Shown piece by piece: positions 19,485 to 29,095 of a DNA stretch of 64,000 nucleotides. The first letter of the stretch is position 1. Each line of letters opens with the position of its first letter. The stretch spans positions 143,594 to 207,593 of the forward strand of contig NZ_GG704781.1 of NCBI RefSeq assembly GCF_000160535.1, read 5' to 3'. The notes below the pieces were generated by a model that made no database searches, was not told the DNA's origin, and saw only the letters and a program-made list of their open reading frames with translations. Source of the DNA: Hallella bergensis DSM 17361. Its GTDB lineage: Bacteria; Bacteroidota; Bacteroidia; Bacteroidales; Bacteroidaceae. A program made the position numbers and the translations under genes.

Positions 19485-20516
19485 ATGAAAAAGAAAGCAT
19501 TGTTTGTGGGCGGAACGGGAACGATCAGCTCGGCTATCACCCGGCTGGTGGCCACACAGCCCGACTGGGAACTGACGTTGTTGAATCGAGGGACGAGAAA
19601 CGAGGACCTGCCCGATAACGTGAAGGCCATCACGGCTGATATCAAAAAAGACGATGTGTCGGCCATGATCGGAGACGAAGTCTATGATGTCATAGCAGAG
19701 TTTATCGGATTTGTGCCCGAGGATGTGGAGCGCGATTTCCGCATCTTCAACGGTCACACCCGCCAATATATGTTCATCAGCTCAGCCTCAGCCTATCAAA
19801 AGCCTATGGAACACTATCTCATCACGGAAGAAACGCCGCTTGAAAACCCTTACTGGGCGTATTCGCGCAATAAAAAAGCCTGTGAGGAGCTGCTCCACCG
19901 ATATGCGTCCGAAGATGGATTCCCGGTGACGATCATCCGTCCGAGTCACACCTACTGCGAGCGTTCGGTGCCCGTGGCCGTGCATGGTGACAAGGGCAGT
20001 TGGCAAGTAGTGAAGCGCATGATGAAGGGAAAGCCTGTGATTATCCACGGAGACGGTAGTTCACTGTGGACGTTGACCCACAACACCGACTTCGCCCGTG
20101 GTTTTTTCGGACTGATGGGCAATGCCCAAGCCATAGGTGAGACATTCCATATTACCTCCGACGAGTCGATCACCTGGAATCAAATCTACCAGGTTTTGGC
20201 CGATGCTTTGGGTGTAAAGTTGCAGGCCTGCTATGTGCCGTCGGAGCTATTGGCGGCTAATGACAAATACGACATGACCGGAAATCTGCTTGGCGATAAG
20301 GCCAGCACGGTGGTTTTTGACAACAGCAAGCTGAAAAGCGTGGTACCCGACTTCAAGGCAGAGGTGAAATACCGAGACGGAGTGAAACAGGTTGTGGACT
20401 ACATCTTGAAACACGAGGAATGTCAGATACCTGACCCGGAATTTGACTTGTGGTGCGATCACGTTGTGGCAGTGATGCAAGAAGCATCGCGCAAGATTGC
20501 AGCTGTCACGGTATAA
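19485..20516 (+). CDS. NAD-dependent epimerase/dehydratase-family protein
   Basis: A 343-residue atypical or extended short-chain dehydrogenase. The N-terminal nucleotide-binding glycine motif is LFVGGTGTISSAITRL (residues 6-21), MFISSASAYQKPM supplies the catalytic Ser/Thr region, and YSRNK (in NPYWAYSRNKKACEELL) fits the YxxxK catalytic pair. The second half has TIIRPSHTYCERSVP and a substrate-facing GDGSSLWTLTHNTDFARGFF segment, as in nucleotide-sugar epimerase-like and CSP41-like proteins. No sugar-biosynthesis genes surround it, so the substrate cannot be given. It has its own AT-rich leader and no operon partner. Confidence 0.85.
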   Translation: MKKKALFVGGTGTISSAITRLVATQPDWELTLLNRGTRNEDLPDNVKAITADIKKDDVSAMIGDEVYDVIAEFIGFVPEDVERDFRIFNGHTRQYMFISSASAYQKPMEHYLITEETPLENPYWAYSRNKKACEELLHRYASEDGFPVTIIRPSHTYCERSVPVAVHGDKGSWQVVKRMMKGKPVIIHGDGSSLWTLTHNTDFARGFFGLMGNAQAIGETFHITSDESITWNQIYQVLADALGVKLQACYVPSELLAANDKYDMTGNLLGDKASTVVFDNSKLKSVVPDFKAEVKYRDGVKQVVDYILKHEECQIPDPEFDLWCDHVVAVMQEASRKIAAVTV

Positions 20517-20722
20517 AGACCGAATGATCTCCAAAGATATGCCAGCCGGTTGTTACTTGCCTGTGATGCGCTGTGCTGCCACTGTGTAGGTACATATCAT
20601 GCACAGTAAAGAGCCTATGTTCTGTTTTTGTCCTGATTATCAATATAGAAGATACTATGTGTGCAAAATCAAATCATGAAGAAACTAAATACGTATAGCT
20701 TATTGAAAACAATCGATTTCAA

Positions 20723-22717
20723 TTAATTTTGAGAATCCTTCTTTGAAAGGTAATATATCTGTTTTTCAAATTCCAATAAATTTCGAGGATCAACATTGAT
20801 GTCCATTAACGATCCATTAGGGGCAATCAATCTATATGCTGGATAAGATGTTACTTTCATATATTTCTCAAGCAATACTTGTTGATGACGGGGTAAATTA
20901 TAATGTACGCAGTTTTCCTTGGTCAGTTTATATTCCTGAATCGTGTTTCGCCATGATTTTTCCGGACTGTTATTAGCAAAATACATAAAAACCATATTGT
21001 ATGGAGATAATTTGTCATAGAGAACCTCACTATGTGACAAAGCTTCTTTACATGGACCGCACCATGTTCCCCAAATATCTATGAGAATATAGTGTCCTCG
21101 ATACGGCTCTGTTATTTTTGCCAACAATTCCCTGCCGTCACTAATTCCTGCCACATCATCATTGGATTTCAAGTATTTTACATTGTTTCCTTTTAGTTGC
21201 TCCATAGATAGATATTTAAGATGCTCACTCATAATAGCATCTTTGGCGGTAGTCATACTTATGTCTGTATTCAGACAAGCAAGCAAAGGTTGGGACAGAG
21301 ATTGACGATTTGTATTTATGATTTGAAAATAACGACGTGCCAACAGAATGTCCTTTAAATCTTGATCGCAGCCCAACGAGTCAATGACCTGCTTATATAT
21401 TTTTAGTTTTGCCACTTCAATTTGCGTGGCATACTTTTGCGACAACATGATATAAGCATCCCAAATATTTGTATTCTTGTCTCGATACATCTCATATATT
21501 TTTCTCTTCTCTTCGTCATTAACTATCTTTTCAAGGTGATGCTGCATTTCGCCTATGATTTGGTCCCATTTTGCACCTAAATTCTTTTCAGCGTCAGTTA
21601 AGTGTACGTTGCATAGCTTTTCTGCAGCATCAAGTTTTTCTGAAAAGGTGCTTGGAGTGTAATTGCTTACCATATCTTCCATAAACCAAATCATTTCTCG
21701 ATATAAAGAATATGGGTGTAATGGACTTTTCCAAAAGTTTTGATAAAGATAATCGCAGAGGTATTTTGGCAATTTAAAAGAGGAAGTCATATACTTAGAC
21801 TGACTTATTGTGTATGCCTCCGCAAATTTCAAAGTCATTCTGGTATACTCTTTGAAGCGACTTGAAAGATTAGAATGTTGGTTAATAAGTTCATTAAGCG
21901 ACCGATAGACATTGTTTTTGTTATGTTCTAATTTTTTCATAAAACAGGTGAAATCTTCTGATTCATCCTTCCGTTTAAATGTTGGGAAGAAATTTGTCCG
22001 CAGAAGTTCATTTTGCAGACGTGCACTTGTGCCCATAAAAAACCTTTCACCTGTTTGATAGTCACAAAGTAGAAAGTAAGTCTCACCAGGCTCAAACACT
22101 GACACGATATTAGTGCGTTGCCAATCAAGATAGACTTCTGTTGTGTTGATTAAGGGTAATGTCAAACAAAAGTGTCCATCAGGATTAATTCTTGCAGAAT
22201 ATGTACGTTCCAGATTTGTAAACAGGTCATCAAAGGTCACGCCAAAATCACCGTTAGAAGATTTGTCTTTTTCAGACATATTACGTAGCCATCCAATTAT
22301 TGTTACAGAATCTTTATGTAAATAGCCGACGTTTTTGATGGGCGAATCATCTTTCGCAGGATAATCTGGTAGATACTTTGTTGTTATTTTCTCGCAAACA
22401 ATAGTCTTGAGATTAGCAATTGTAATCTCGCTCGTATTATTTCTTAGTACTTTTACTTGTACAGGAATATCTTCCTTGCCATCTGTAATAAGAATATTAT
22501 AGATATCTCCTTTCCTTTTTTTTGACTTATATCTCCAAAAATGCGAATTGTAAATAACACCCTCTTCATAAAAACCTATTTCCCAGTTACCGGTTTTCAG
22601 GTTTCTCCAATTGGATAAAGTGAGTTTATTATCACAAGTTATATTTTGAAGACAGAGATTGCTAAATGCTGTTATACTATTGAGTAAGAGTATTGCAATA
22701 AGGAGTATTCTATTCAT
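20723..22717 (-). CDS. Exported TlpA-like thioredoxin-domain protein (664 aa)
   Basis: An exported protein whose C-terminal 150 residues are a thioredoxin-like domain with the redox pair in DIWGTWCGPCKEAL and a cis-Pro loop (VTSYPAYRLIAPNG). The N-terminus is a signal peptide (LLIAILLLNSITAFS); whether it is a lipoprotein is unclear. The large middle part (about residues 20-500) is helical and beta mixed sequence seen in Bacteroidota TlpA relatives and is of unknown function. The gene is visibly richer in A+T than its neighbours. A related gene follows the same layout immediately upstream (22843-24399). Likely role: disulfide reduction or a peptide-linked redox function in the periplasm, unproven. 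Confidence 0.8.
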   Translation of the reverse strand: MNRILLIAILLLNSITAFSNLCLQNITCDNKLTLSNWRNLKTGNWEIGFYEEGVIYNSHFWRYKSKKRKGDIYNILITDGKEDIPVQVKVLRNNTSEITIANLKTIVCEKITTKYLPDYPAKDDSPIKNVGYLHKDSVTIIGWLRNMSEKDKSSNGDFGVTFDDLFTNLERTYSARINPDGHFCLTLPLINTTEVYLDWQRTNIVSVFEPGETYFLLCDYQTGERFFMGTSARLQNELLRTNFFPTFKRKDESEDFTCFMKKLEHNKNNVYRSLNELINQHSNLSSRFKEYTRMTLKFAEAYTISQSKYMTSSFKLPKYLCDYLYQNFWKSPLHPYSLYREMIWFMEDMVSNYTPSTFSEKLDAAEKLCNVHLTDAEKNLGAKWDQIIGEMQHHLEKIVNDEEKRKIYEMYRDKNTNIWDAYIMLSQKYATQIEVAKLKIYKQVIDSLGCDQDLKDILLARRYFQIINTNRQSLSQPLLACLNTDISMTTAKDAIMSEHLKYLSMEQLKGNNVKYLKSNDDVAGISDGRELLAKITEPYRGHYILIDIWGTWCGPCKEALSHSEVLYDKLSPYNMVFMYFANNSPEKSWRNTIQEYKLTKENCVHYNLPRHQQVLLEKYMKVTSYPAYRLIAPNGSLMDINVDPRNLLEFEKQIYYLSKKDSQN

Positions 22718-22842
22718 TTCCTAGATTTATATTAGATATTTTGCGATGAAACTTGCAATGAAGTTCTATACTTCTTGGCCTATAATCCTTTATGAAGGAT
22801 ATGATATGGGTTCGTCATGAGAATGTAGGATTGTTTTATAAT

Positions 22843-24399
22843 CTATTCCTTTTTATTTAGTTCTTTATTCAGTTCCTCCTCTATAGATTTATGCTGTATC
22901 TCGTGAACGTTTCCCTTTCGATCCATTAGAATGTATGTAGGTAATACTCTAATGGTAAATAGTTGATTAAGCGAGTCCATCTGCTGATCATTCAAACGGA
23001 GGTGATCTCCTCGTATTTTGTTTCTATATTGTTGCCAGCGACCTACGGGGGAACTCTGATCAGTGATATATACAAAAGCTAAATCAGGATGATTGAACTT
23101 ACTGTCCTTATACGGTTCCATCTCATTCATAGTAGCTATACACCCGCCACACCATGTAGCCCAAAAATCAATAAGCACCACTTTTCCTTTATAGCGACGT
23201 TTCAAGTCTTCAAGGACATTGCTATACACTTGGTGTTCAATACTCTTCTGCGCAATTACTAATTGTTGAAACAGTTGATGAAAATATGAAAGACGCACAT
23301 TGTCCATTGATCCGTCTGGCAGTTTACCGTAGAAGTTTATATGACGTGGATAGTCTTGTACGATGCGTAGATCGTGAATAAAATCGCACGGATTGTCACC
23401 TGAAATAGCATCCCAGTACTTTGGTGTTGTATTATGGGGTTGAAAAAAGTATGCCCGAAAGTTATTGTTGGTTCCAAGTGAGCGTAAAAATTCTGTTTGC
23501 TGTTGACTCATGGGCCTTTCTTCATATTTGTTTGGAGAGTTACCTTCTTTGCATGCAGCCATAACATCTTGTAATTGCACATTCCCCCAGAGGAAACTTT
23601 CTGCATTGAGGTCTACTGAAAAAGAGCAGAGTTGCTTGGCACAAAGAGGAAGTCGAGTGTCAGTTACAATCTTGTGCTTTAAGTAATTGCGCCATTTCAT
23701 CATCCCGTCAACATAACTATCTGCGAGAGGTCGATTCAGAGACAGATCGGCTTCTAAGTTTAGATTCCATCCATATCCCTCCTGAAAAGGCATGTATCTA
23801 TGGATAGCCGTGTTGAGATCGGCATAATGTCCTTCAAACCACAAATAGGGATGATGTGACAAATCATATTCCTCTTTTATAAGAAGCCTCTCCTGCTGTT
23901 CCGCAGTCAATGTGTCCGTTTGGCTTAGGCTATAGGTCTTATTGTTGATCCCATTGTTTTCGAAGCTATCGCAAACTTCTGCAAGTCTCGGTAAATCAAC
24001 ATATATATCCGCTGTTTCACCGGGAAATAAATAAAATTCTTTAGAAATGTTGCCTACTCTTAGTGACGCACGGCTCGACCCATGTTGAAAGAAACGTATC
24101 ACGGCATGTCCCTCATTATTGATATGCCCGTTATAGTGATCTGTATAATTGGGGAATACCCCCGCTGCGGATAGCAGAACTTCTTTAAATGTATTCTTTT
24201 CTGTGTTCCAGTTCAGAAAATGAATCCGTACAACCGTTGTGTCCATTCTGAACGAAGGCTCTGGCAACGGTGCTTTCATGTCCATTTGATGGTTCTTTAT
24301 ATGCTCGGGAACTTGTGTCAGAACTTGACTTTTTACAGTTATCGTGACAACAGCAAGAACAGTAATGGCAAGTAGTCTTTCAATCCTTTGTCCAATCAT
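22843..24399 (-). CDS. Exported TlpA-like thioredoxin-domain protein (518 aa)
   Basis: Second member of a tandem pair. A hydrophobic N-terminal segment (RLLAITVLAVVTITVKS) is followed by a beta-rich domain, a long helical middle, and a C-terminal thioredoxin-like domain: KVVLIDFWATWCGGCIATMN gives the CGGC pair, and FTIRVLPTYILMDRKGNVHE the cis-Pro loop. CGGC rather than CGPC suggests a different redox potential from its neighbour. It lies 125 bases upstream of the 664-residue gene on the same strand and may be co-transcribed with it. A TAATTTTG -7 element lies 115 bases above the ATG. AT-rich compared with flanking genes. Confidence 0.8.
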   Translation of the reverse strand: MIGQRIERLLAITVLAVVTITVKSQVLTQVPEHIKNHQMDMKAPLPEPSFRMDTTVVRIHFLNWNTEKNTFKEVLLSAAGVFPNYTDHYNGHINNEGHAVIRFFQHGSSRASLRVGNISKEFYLFPGETADIYVDLPRLAEVCDSFENNGINNKTYSLSQTDTLTAEQQERLLIKEEYDLSHHPYLWFEGHYADLNTAIHRYMPFQEGYGWNLNLEADLSLNRPLADSYVDGMMKWRNYLKHKIVTDTRLPLCAKQLCSFSVDLNAESFLWGNVQLQDVMAACKEGNSPNKYEERPMSQQQTEFLRSLGTNNNFRAYFFQPHNTTPKYWDAISGDNPCDFIHDLRIVQDYPRHINFYGKLPDGSMDNVRLSYFHQLFQQLVIAQKSIEHQVYSNVLEDLKRRYKGKVVLIDFWATWCGGCIATMNEMEPYKDSKFNHPDLAFVYITDQSSPVGRWQQYRNKIRGDHLRLNDQQMDSLNQLFTIRVLPTYILMDRKGNVHEIQHKSIEEELNKELNKKE

Positions 24400-24513
24400 T
24401 CATATAGGTTCTTGACAGTGTAAATGTGGGATAAGATGATCATTCTTCATACTTTGACAGATTAATTCCAACGTCTTATAGAATTTAATCAAAAGTTCGT
24501 ATATCTCTATTTG

Positions 24514-24521
24514 CAAAATTA
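24514..24521 (-). promoter_or_regulatory. -7 element for the thioredoxin-like gene pair
   Basis: TAATTTTG followed by C on the minus strand. The predicted start near 24507 gives a leader of about 108 bases. The -33 part is not clear. Confidence 0.5.
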
Positions 24522-24672
24522 CATCATTTACGTATGGTTACCTAATAAAGTCTTCAATATTTAAAAAAACAACGAATCTATGCTGGTCTCTTTTTCATCA
24601 AGAGGAAAGGGCATTTGGGAAATTATTTTTTTGTTTTTTATTCCCACTGGCTTATATGTCGCGAAATATATG

Positions 24673-24680
24673 TAAATTTG
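24673..24680 (+). promoter_or_regulatory. -7 element of the GH89 gene
   Basis: TAAATTTG. It ends two bases before an upstream ATG (24682), so translation from that ATG would leave no leader; this favours the ATG at 24703. Confidence 0.5.
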
Positions 24681-24702
24681 TATGAAACGTAATCATGAGC
24701 TT

Positions 24703-27000
24703 ATGAGAAACTTGTTGATAACTTTGTTTTGCATGTGTGCCTTGACCATACAGGGCAATCCTGTTGATGATCTGATAGAGCGTGTCGCTCCCGGGGCATC
24801 ACGACATTTCAAAACTGTCCTGCAACCGTCAGAACGAGACTTCTTTGAACTCTCGCAGCAGGGAAAACGTGTCTGCATCAAAGGAAACTCCTGGGTGAAT
24901 ATCGCCTCGGGGTTGAACTGGTATCTGAAATATTATGCCGGCATACACCTCACATGGAACAACATGAAGGTGAAAGCCCCTGTAACCTGGCCAACCGTGC
25001 CGAAGGTAGAGCGGCGTGAGACCGATTTGACATGGCGATACAATTTTAATTATTGCACATTTTCCTATTCCATGGCTTTCTGGGACTGGGAAAGATGGGA
25101 GCAGGAAATAGACTGGATGGCATTGCACGGGGTAAATATGCCACTGGCTGTAGTAGGGGCAGAAGTAGCGTGGCGCAATATGCTGATGAAACTTGGCTAC
25201 AGCAAAGACGAGGTCAACAAGTTTATTGCTGGTCCCGCGTTTTTGGCGTGGTGGGAGATGAACAATCTTGAAGGGTGGGGCGGTCCGCTGCCCGATGCGT
25301 GGTACGCCCAGCAAGAGGCACTGCAAAAACGTATACTCAAGCGTGAGAAGGAGTTGGGGATGAGTCCTGTGCTTCCCGGATACTGTGGCATGATGCCCCA
25401 CGATGCCAAGGCGAAACTGGGACTCGACGTCACTGACGGCGGTACGTGGAACGGCTACACACGTCCGGCCAACCTTTCTGCCACCGACCCGAAGTTTGAC
25501 CATATAGCTGATCTGTATTATCGAGAACTTACTCGCCTTTATGGCAAGGCTGATTACTATTCGATGGATCCGTTTCATGAGTCACCGGATGATGCTTCGG
25601 TAGACTATGCTGAGGCCGGGCGCAAATTGCTTGCTGCTATGAAGCGGGCAAATGGCAAGTCAAACTGGGTGATTCAGGGATGGATGGAGAACCCGCGCCC
25701 ACAAATGATAGAAGCTCTGCCCGAAGGCGACATCATCATTCTCGACCTTTTCTCGGAGTGTCGTCCAATGTTCGGAGCACCGTCGATTTGGCAGCGCAAG
25801 GAAGGTTATGGCAGGCACAACTGGCTGTTTTGTATGCTCGAGAATTTTGGTGCCAATGTGGGGCTGCATGGCCGTATGGATCAGCTTGTCCATAATTTCA
25901 AACTTGCAGCATCGCCCTCAACACCTTATCAGAATGCCCGGAAACATCTCAAGGGCATTGGATTCACGATGGAGGGCTCTGAAAATAATCCTATCATGTT
26001 CGAGTTGATGAGTGAACTGGTTTGGCGTGCCAACGATCTTGTTTCCGCAGAACGTGACAGGAGGGACTTCAAGGAGGGCTGGACGCGCAACTATGTCAAG
26101 GCTCGCTATGGTATAGACAACCCGAAGATACAGGAGGCTTGGCAATTGCTTATAGGCTCGATATACAACTGTCCTGTTGGCAACAATCAGCAGGGACCTC
26201 ACGAAAGTATTTTTAACGGGAGACCGTCGCTTGATAACTTTCAGGTTAAAAGTTGGTCGAAGATGCGCAACTATTACGACCCCAACGTCACGCTCAGGGC
26301 TGCACAACTCATGACGAGTGTGGCCGACCGGTATCGTGGTAATAACAATTTTGAGTACGACCTTGTGGATATCGTGCGCCAAGCCATGGACGACCAGGCT
26401 CGCTTGCAATATCTTCGCACCATAGCCGATTACAAGGGTTTCGATCGAACGGCCTTCTCGGCCGACTCTGCTCGCTTCCTTAATATGCTGTTGCTACAGG
26501 ACAAGTTGCTCGGCACGCGTCAGGAGTTCCGTCTGGGCACCCGTATTGAACAGGCTCGAAGTCTGAGCACTACACTCGAGGAAAAGAATCTTTACGAATG
26601 GAATGCCCGGGTTCAGATTACGACATGGGGCAACCGCACGTGTGCCAACGAGGGCGGACTGCGCGACTATGCCCACAAGGAATGGCAGGGACTGCTCCGC
26701 GATTTCTATTTTATGCGCTGGCATACTTATCTTGATGCGCTCTCCAAACAGATGACAGCCCATGCGCAGCCCGATTTCGACGCTCTCGGAGCAGGTTCTT
26801 ATGCCGGAAAAACTGCCGACGAATTGTATGAGCTGGCTCTGCCGGCCGCACCACAGATCGACTGGTATGCCTTGGAGGAGCCTTGGACCAAGCAGCATAA
26901 CGTTTATACATCGGCTCCCGAAGGCAACAGTGTGGATGTGGCTAAGGAGGTGATGAGGTTTCTGAGCCAAAGCCGATCATGCTTGTTGGACGTGAAATGA
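24703..27000 (+). CDS. Alpha-N-acetylglucosaminidase, GH89 (NAGLU family)
   Basis: Removes terminal alpha-linked N-acetylglucosamine, as human NAGLU does on heparan sulfate and clostridial GH89 enzymes do on mucin. The 765-residue protein starts with a signal peptide (MRNLLITLFCMCALTIQG). The N-terminal domain is followed by the (beta/alpha)8 core: WRYNFNYCTFSYSMAFWDWE, ALHGVNMPLAVVGAE, PGYCGMMP, YYSMDPFHES with Glu293 as likely acid/base, and GFTMEGSENNP with Glu424 as likely nucleophile by comparison with the family. The all-helical C-terminal part ends in LDVK. An upstream ATG at 24682 is less likely because it overlaps the -7 element. menC follows 23 bases after the stop. Confidence 0.93.
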   Translation: MRNLLITLFCMCALTIQGNPVDDLIERVAPGASRHFKTVLQPSERDFFELSQQGKRVCIKGNSWVNIASGLNWYLKYYAGIHLTWNNMKVKAPVTWPTVPKVERRETDLTWRYNFNYCTFSYSMAFWDWERWEQEIDWMALHGVNMPLAVVGAEVAWRNMLMKLGYSKDEVNKFIAGPAFLAWWEMNNLEGWGGPLPDAWYAQQEALQKRILKREKELGMSPVLPGYCGMMPHDAKAKLGLDVTDGGTWNGYTRPANLSATDPKFDHIADLYYRELTRLYGKADYYSMDPFHESPDDASVDYAEAGRKLLAAMKRANGKSNWVIQGWMENPRPQMIEALPEGDIIILDLFSECRPMFGAPSIWQRKEGYGRHNWLFCMLENFGANVGLHGRMDQLVHNFKLAASPSTPYQNARKHLKGIGFTMEGSENNPIMFELMSELVWRANDLVSAERDRRDFKEGWTRNYVKARYGIDNPKIQEAWQLLIGSIYNCPVGNNQQGPHESIFNGRPSLDNFQVKSWSKMRNYYDPNVTLRAAQLMTSVADRYRGNNNFEYDLVDIVRQAMDDQARLQYLRTIADYKGFDRTAFSADSARFLNMLLLQDKLLGTRQEFRLGTRIEQARSLSTTLEEKNLYEWNARVQITTWGNRTCANEGGLRDYAHKEWQGLLRDFYFMRWHTYLDALSKQMTAHAQPDFDALGAGSYAGKTADELYELALPAAPQIDWYALEEPWTKQHNVYTSAPEGNSVDVAKEVMRFLSQSRSCLLDVK

Positions 27001-27023
27001 CTCCCAATATCCATTCAACGACA

Positions 27024-28046
27024 ATGAAAATATCATATACAGACAGAGTTCTTCACTTTAAGCAACCGGCAGGAACAAGCCGCGGTGTGTACACCACGCA
27101 CCATTCCTACTATGTGCGCATGGAGCAAGAAGGCGTGGCGGGTATTGGCGAATGCTCGGTGTTGCCCGACCTCAGCTGCGATGCCATGCCGGACAAACGC
27201 TATGAGCAGATTCTCGACAGGGTGTGCAGTCTTGTGGAAAAGACGGGCGGCATACCTTATGAGATGCTCCGCCCTTATCCCTCTATACTTTTTGGGCTCG
27301 AGACTGCCTTTGCCCAGCTTGACGCCAAGGGTTCTACGGCTCTTTTCGACACGCCCTTTTCACGGGGTGAGGAAGGCATCACCATTAACGGATTAGTATG
27401 GATGGGCACTTTTGAAGAGATGTATGCACGGATAGAGGAGAAGCTGAAGGCCGGCTTTGGATGTGTGAAACTCAAGATTGGTGCTATTGACTGGCAGAAA
27501 GAGATTGCACTCATCAAGCATATCCGACAGTGCTTTTCCCGTGAACAGGTAGAACTTCGGGTGGATGCCAACGGCGGGTTCACGCCTGAAAATGCCATGA
27601 GTCGCTTGGAGGAATTGAGTCGATACGACATCCATTCCATAGAGCAGCCCATACGTCAGCACCAGTGGCGTGAGATGGCTCGGCTCTGTCGGGAGTCGCC
27701 TTTGCCCATTGCGCTCGACGAGGAACTTATCGGTGTGAATCGACCAGACATGAAGGCGAGGCTGTTAGACGAGATACGTCCGGCCTATATCGTGTTGAAA
27801 CCCAGTTTACATGGGGGTATGATGGGCACCCGGGAGTGGATAAGACTTGCGCAGGAGCGTGGTATTGGTTCATGGATTACGTCGGCCTTGGAAAGCAATA
27901 TTGGGCTGAACGCGGTGGCACAACTGTGTGCAAAGGTGTACGGACCGGACATCACGATGCCCCAGGGGTTAGGAACGGGACAGCTCTACATTGATAATAT
28001 TGAGACGCCCTTACAGATTAGGGGAGACAAGCTGTGGGCCATTTAG
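27024..28046 (+). CDS. menC: o-Succinylbenzoate synthase
   Basis: Dehydrates SHCHC to o-succinylbenzoate in menaquinone synthesis. The 340-residue enolase-superfamily protein has the lid and N-terminal domain (FKQPAGTSRGVYTT), the KxK catalytic pair in CVKLKIGAIDW, then Mg ligands in VELRVDANGGF, HSIEQPIRQ and IALDEELIG, and the second-side Lys in VLKPSLHGGMMG. ITSALESNIGLNAVAQL completes the barrel. The start at 27024 (MKISYTDRVLHFKQ) fits the family N-terminus; an ATG at 26997 that overlaps the GH89 stop is an alternative. menE follows after 10 bases. The pair is 20 kb from the rest of the men genes. Confidence 0.94.
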   Translation: MKISYTDRVLHFKQPAGTSRGVYTTHHSYYVRMEQEGVAGIGECSVLPDLSCDAMPDKRYEQILDRVCSLVEKTGGIPYEMLRPYPSILFGLETAFAQLDAKGSTALFDTPFSRGEEGITINGLVWMGTFEEMYARIEEKLKAGFGCVKLKIGAIDWQKEIALIKHIRQCFSREQVELRVDANGGFTPENAMSRLEELSRYDIHSIEQPIRQHQWREMARLCRESPLPIALDEELIGVNRPDMKARLLDEIRPAYIVLKPSLHGGMMGTREWIRLAQERGIGSWITSALESNIGLNAVAQLCAKVYGPDITMPQGLGTGQLYIDNIETPLQIRGDKLWAI

Positions 28047-28056
28047 AATTAATGTC

Positions 28057-29043
28057 ATGTTGTTGGATGATTTTTTAAGTGAGTGGAAGAATGGTGAGTC
28101 GTGCCTGACGGTGCATACCAGTGGGTCTACAGGCAAGCCCAAGGCAATGTTGGTGGAGAAGGAGCGTATGCTTCATTCTGCCAAAACGACCTGTGATTTT
28201 CTTGGGCTCACGGCTGGAGATACGGCTCTACTCTGCATGAATCTCGATTATATCGGAGCCAAAATGATGGTGGTTAGGAGTTTGGAGCGAGGCATGAAAC
28301 TTGTGGCGGTGCCGCCCATGGGTCATCCATACGCCGGACTTCCTGCCGAATATCGAGAGCATGGGCGCATCACGTTTGCGGCAATGGTGCCTCTGCAGGT
28401 GTACAACTCGTTGCAGGTGGCGGAGGAAGCCGACTGGCTGCGCAGCATAAACCACTTGATTATAGGCGGCGCGGCTGTTGACGGACAACTCGCCCGACAG
28501 CTGAGGACATTCCCAAATCATGTCTGGAGCACCTATGGCATGACGGAAACGCTTTCGCATGTTGCCCTCAGACAGCTCAATGGGCCCGATGCAAGCGAGT
28601 GGTACAGGCCGTTTGATACGGTGGAAATCAGCAAGAACGCGGAGGGATGCTTGGTCATTAACGCACCGATGATACATGATGGGGCTTTGGTCACCAATGA
28701 TATGGTGGAGATATGCCCAACCAAGGGGTTTAGAATCTTGGGTCGGAAAGATAATGTTATTGTTTCGGGTGGAGTGAAGATACAGATTGAAGAGGTGGAG
28801 AAAACGCTCAGGCCTTTTCTTGCCAAGCCTTTCCTCATTTCTAAGGCACCGTCCGAAAAATTTGGCGAGGAGGTGGTGCTACTCACCGAAGACACCGATA
28901 TGGCAGAGGTATCGGAGATTTGTTTGAATGCCTTGCCTAAATATTGGGTGCCCCGAAAATATGTCCATGTGGACAAAATTCCATTAACCGAAACCGGGAA
29001 GCCGGCGAGATTTAATTCACAATTCATAATTCACAATTCATAA
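28057..29043 (+). CDS. menE: o-Succinylbenzoate-CoA ligase
   Basis: Activates o-succinylbenzoate with ATP and CoA. The 328-residue protein is the short Bacteroidota form, lacking much of the N-terminal domain of the 450-residue enterobacterial enzyme. The AMP-binding motif is LTVHTSGSTGKPKAMLVEKE near the N-terminus, followed by STYGMTETLSHVA, FRILGRKDNVIVSGGVKIQI (hinge) and a C-terminal Lys in TETGKPARF. The start at 28057 (MLLDDFLSEW) lies 10 bases after the menC stop. The last nine residues (NSQFIIHNS) and the stop are encoded by the first arm of a repeat-rich inverted repeat shared with aroB. Confidence 0.93.
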   Translation: MLLDDFLSEWKNGESCLTVHTSGSTGKPKAMLVEKERMLHSAKTTCDFLGLTAGDTALLCMNLDYIGAKMMVVRSLERGMKLVAVPPMGHPYAGLPAEYREHGRITFAAMVPLQVYNSLQVAEEADWLRSINHLIIGGAAVDGQLARQLRTFPNHVWSTYGMTETLSHVALRQLNGPDASEWYRPFDTVEISKNAEGCLVINAPMIHDGALVTNDMVEICPTKGFRILGRKDNVIVSGGVKIQIEEVEKTLRPFLAKPFLISKAPSEKFGEEVVLLTEDTDMAEVSEICLNALPKYWVPRKYVHVDKIPLTETGKPARFNSQFIIHNS

Positions 29044-29095
29044 TTGCCACCGCGCAGCCTTAATTATGAATTATGAATTGTGAATTATGAATTAT
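29014..29095. terminator. Repeat-built inverted repeat between menE and aroB
   Basis: Left arm 29014-29045 consists of 7-base units AATTCAC/AATTCAT; the right arm 29062-29095 is nearly its reverse complement, built from AATTATG and AATTGTG units. The central spacer is GCCACCGCGCAGCC. It would fold into a long, AT-rich hairpin in either transcript, and both genes end at it, so it probably acts as a bidirectional terminator. It encodes the C-terminus and stop of MenE and reaches the aroB stop. Confidence 0.65.
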
